Shown: positions 61,931 through 64,000 of the stretch, piece after piece | Position numbering within the stretch: position 1 is the stretch's first letter | Layout: the number at the start of each line of letters is the position of its first letter | Source of the DNA: Osedax frankpressi | Taxonomy: Eukaryota; Annelida; Polychaeta; Sabellida; Siboglinidae | Length of the DNA stretch: 64,000 nucleotides | Direction of reading: 5' to 3' | Assembly (NCBI GenBank): GCA_964035775.1 | Contig: CAXIVS010000248.1 | Span: forward strand, 62,001-126,000 | The notes under the pieces: generated by a model | What the model saw: the letters and a program-made list of their open reading frames with translations, nothing else | Databases searched by the model: none | What the model was told of the DNA's origin: nothing | Translations under genes and position numbers: made by a program

Positions 61931-62774
61931 TATTTTAAATAGACATGGTGATTTTGGAGAAAAAATCTGAAATTAACATATTTGACAGGCACTCCTATAT
62001 GAAACACTGCGCAGTAATTTTTTTTAGATTTCATCCACACATTTTATTTTTAGACACATTTAAACAATGCACCCTATTTCACCGAGCGCCACAACAGTGA
62101 GCAGGTGGCAGTTTCAAAATGCCTAATCTCTCACATCTACACACTACACAAACTTTCTTGTGTGCCATATATGAACACATTACCCAATTTTTCAGATAGC
62201 CCAGTATGTTTTTTTGTAAAATATCACATACAGGCTGTTGTCATTTTGCAGTTAGAGTTATGTTGATTGTTTTCCCTTGTCCCTATTAAAAGACTGTAAA
62301 TATACATGATACATGACCTTAAAATGTGCATTATTCAAAGGCCAGACATCTTAATTAGTTCAATTCTAAAGAATTACACAATGCAATTAGTAGACATTCG
62401 ATACACTGTGGCACTTGCCTGATTGAGCAGTGATCCAGGCAGTAGGCGGGGCCTGCTGTGAGATGGGCCTATTGGGTGATTCCCTGAAGTTGCACAGCCA
62501 AGGTGTCATTAGGAGTTAATCTTCGGGTCTTTCCATGTTTCTAATTAGCTGAAGTAAACAAAACATGATAGATTGGTCACCCTGCTGTACTGCGATTGGT
62601 CCATTTTGGGTATAGATTTTCAAACAGAGGATTCACTGCTTCAAGCCCCTCCCCACCCCCCTTATCACACCAGTGTTCGGTCACTGTGATTTGGACTTTC
62701 AGACTCACTAGAAGTCTGTAATCTCAAATCACGGTTTGTCTCTGCCAATTGTAATTCTGCCGGGATTATTCTGC

Positions 62775-63557
62775 ATGATTACAATGAAGGAGACTGCAAA
62801 TAATGAGACGAGTAAGCTTAGTAATAGGAACACATCACCTGTTGGAAGAATGTGTAAACATCGGCGTGGCTTCCAGCAAGGCCACCCATATTTCAAAACA
62901 ACACATGCCGAAACGACTGAAACACGACCGAGTTCTGTATGGATGCCCCGACTAGACATGGATGACTTCTCAAGAGTTGTACAAGAAACGACTGGTGGCC
63001 TCTTGACAGTCCCCGATGCTGATGGAATATCTGGCAGCAGCAAAATCCTTCGGCCACGGCCAAACCGGAGACTACCTTTAACAGAAAGCTACCTCCAGCC
63101 AGATGAAAGTCAAGGACCGTCCTCCGAAATGCGTCTGCTGAATGTTGGAAAGAATGCTCAGATGTGGAATGAATGCTACACTGAGCATGCTGAGCAGAAG
63201 ATGTGCACTTCGCCACACTTTCAAGTATACCGCGAACAACAGGTTGGCCTCTGTTGGAAGGAGTCGTTGAAATGTGTGAACTGCGAGTATCACTCACGCA
63301 TGTACAAATTGTACAGTGAGATAGAAACTGGACGTTGTGGTCAGCGGGCTGCAACAATGAATGTTGCACTTCACATCGGTCTGCAGGATTCGACAACAGC
63401 AACCACAAAGTTCCGTCACATTCTCACAGCAATGGATACGCCACCTCCCAGTCACACTGGATTGCAGAGAACAGCGAACAAGGTCGCAGCTCTCACTGCA
63501 CAAGCAACGATGGATGACTTGCGCATGAGAAGACAGAGATCTAAGGAAGACCAGTAA
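62775..63557 (+). CDS. Mutator-like transposase N-terminal fragment, copy 26
   Basis: Ile2 type and complete. The window ends 443 nt after its stop, beyond the E-box dyad and before the MITE site, so the state of that junction is unknown. Confidence 0.6.
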   Translation: MITMKETANNETSKLSNRNTSPVGRMCKHRRGFQQGHPYFKTTHAETTETRPSSVWMPRLDMDDFSRVVQETTGGLLTVPDADGISGSSKILRPRPNRRLPLTESYLQPDESQGPSSEMRLLNVGKNAQMWNECYTEHAEQKMCTSPHFQVYREQQVGLCWKESLKCVNCEYHSRMYKLYSEIETGRCGQRAATMNVALHIGLQDSTTATTKFRHILTAMDTPPPSHTGLQRTANKVAALTAQATMDDLRMRRQRSKEDQ

Positions 63558-64000
63558 CAAGTGTGAGAAGGAGACGTCGACGTCCATCCCCACATAGCAA
63601 TGACACTGAACACTCATATTCATTAAGATCACGAAAATCAGCCGACCACCCCTATGCAAGCAGACAGTAGCCAGACACACCCACAACGTTACACAGCACA
63701 GTGTACATAGATAGAAATGAGCACACACAGTAATCTAACAATATGACATTGTATTATTCCATAGCGTCTGCTTGAGCTGCAACTTTGCCTGTCTGAGCAA
63801 TGCGAACACAATCTACGTACACCATCGATCACCTGCCTGCTGCCTGACATACATGCATGCGACCACCATGAGAACACTAGCTCCACGCCACCACGCTCTA
63901 TCGACACGATACGATCATCACACGTGTTGCACGGCATGGCCGTAGCACGTGTGACACTGAGCTTCTTCAATATTTTTCATAGAATTCATCCTCCATCACG

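Larger units (their letters stand above)
1..64000 (+). repeat. Tandem macrosatellite array, whole window
   Basis: The same unit repeats head-to-tail throughout. Successive ORF starts are 2103, 2104, 2109, then 2559-2561 (fourteen intervals), 2566, 2566, 2105, 2566, 2105, 2103, 2566 and 2566 bases apart. The difference between the short and long classes is one 454-455 bp inserted element plus a few junction bases. Copies differ at only a handful of positions per unit. The first base lies inside an ORF and the last base lies in the 3' flank of another, so neither array edge is in view. All units are in the same orientation. This is read directly from the sequence; calling it a macrosatellite is a description of form, not of function. 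Confidence 0.98.
44560..64000 (+). repeat. Array block IV: mixed long and short units with Ile2 ORFs
   Basis: A new variant set appears from position 44560 and persists to the end: cagtGtacatag, gtgcTgctatg and ctaaTaattc in the MITE, gcattAttc, ccagGcagtagg, tactgCgattgg, and Val2Ile in ORFs 19-26. MITE-filled units here have six extra bases (tatttt) after the right terminal repeat, giving a 2,566-bp period. From ORF 18 the interval pattern is long, long, short, long, short, short, long, long. The short units carry the block IV variants on both sides, so they belong to this lineage and are not misplaced block I units. Confidence 0.85.

Noticed and set aside
1-64000. rDNA, 5S, snRNA, tRNA or histone gene array
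   Set aside because: The period would suit such clusters, but no rRNA core, tRNA A/B boxes, Sm site or histone motif was seen in the unit.
1-64000. CRISPR array or bacterial/phage origin
   Set aside because: Repeats are kilobases long with no short repeat-spacer pattern, and the ORF family and promoter-like motifs are of eukaryotic type.

Overview
The window is one uninterrupted head-to-tail tandem array from end to end. It holds 26 complete copies and one partial copy of the same + strand reading frame. ORF-to-ORF spacing is either about 2.10 kb (short unit) or about 2.56 kb (long unit). Both window edges cut through a unit, so the array continues on both sides and its full length is unknown. 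No other gene, rRNA, tRNA, CRISPR or unrelated DNA was seen. The spacing, the AT-rich spacers, the GC-box and inverted-CCAAT promoter-like motifs and the transposase family all point to a eukaryote, most likely an invertebrate animal. The species cannot be named from this sequence.

Every unit has the same order. (1) A promoter-like stretch carries a GC box, three ATTGG (inverted CCAAT) boxes and a C-rich tract. (2) A 47-nt inverted repeat lies just before the frame. (3) The reading frame encodes 260 aa from its first ATG and resembles the N-terminal zinc-binding part of invertebrate Mutator-like transposase-domain proteins. It ends before any catalytic domain. (4) A 3' flank of about 480 nt carries a GACGTC palindrome and a 37-nt dyad with two CACGTG E-boxes. 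(5) A junction follows that is either empty (TATAAATAG-like) or filled by a 454-455 bp MITE-like element with 18-bp terminal inverted repeats. (6) An AT-rich spacer of about 500 nt leads to the next promoter-like stretch.

The array divides into four blocks by shared variants. Block I (1-9062) is MITE-free, and some of its units carry private changes. Block II (9063-26978) is MITE-bearing, with ORFs that all share two amino-acid changes. Block III (26979-44559) is MITE-bearing with an exactly 2,560-bp period and almost no variation. Block IV (44560-64000) has its own variant set and mixes MITE-filled and MITE-free units. The 19 MITE copies all sit at the same position in the unit, so one insertion was multiplied with its host unit.

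The simplest reading is a macrosatellite made from a truncated Mutator-like transposase fragment, later invaded by a second, unrelated MITE and spread by unequal exchange. Whether the ORF is expressed, for example as a DNA-binding fragment without catalysis, cannot be decided from sequence. Its few differences between copies are mostly amino-acid changing, which gives no sign of selection on the protein.
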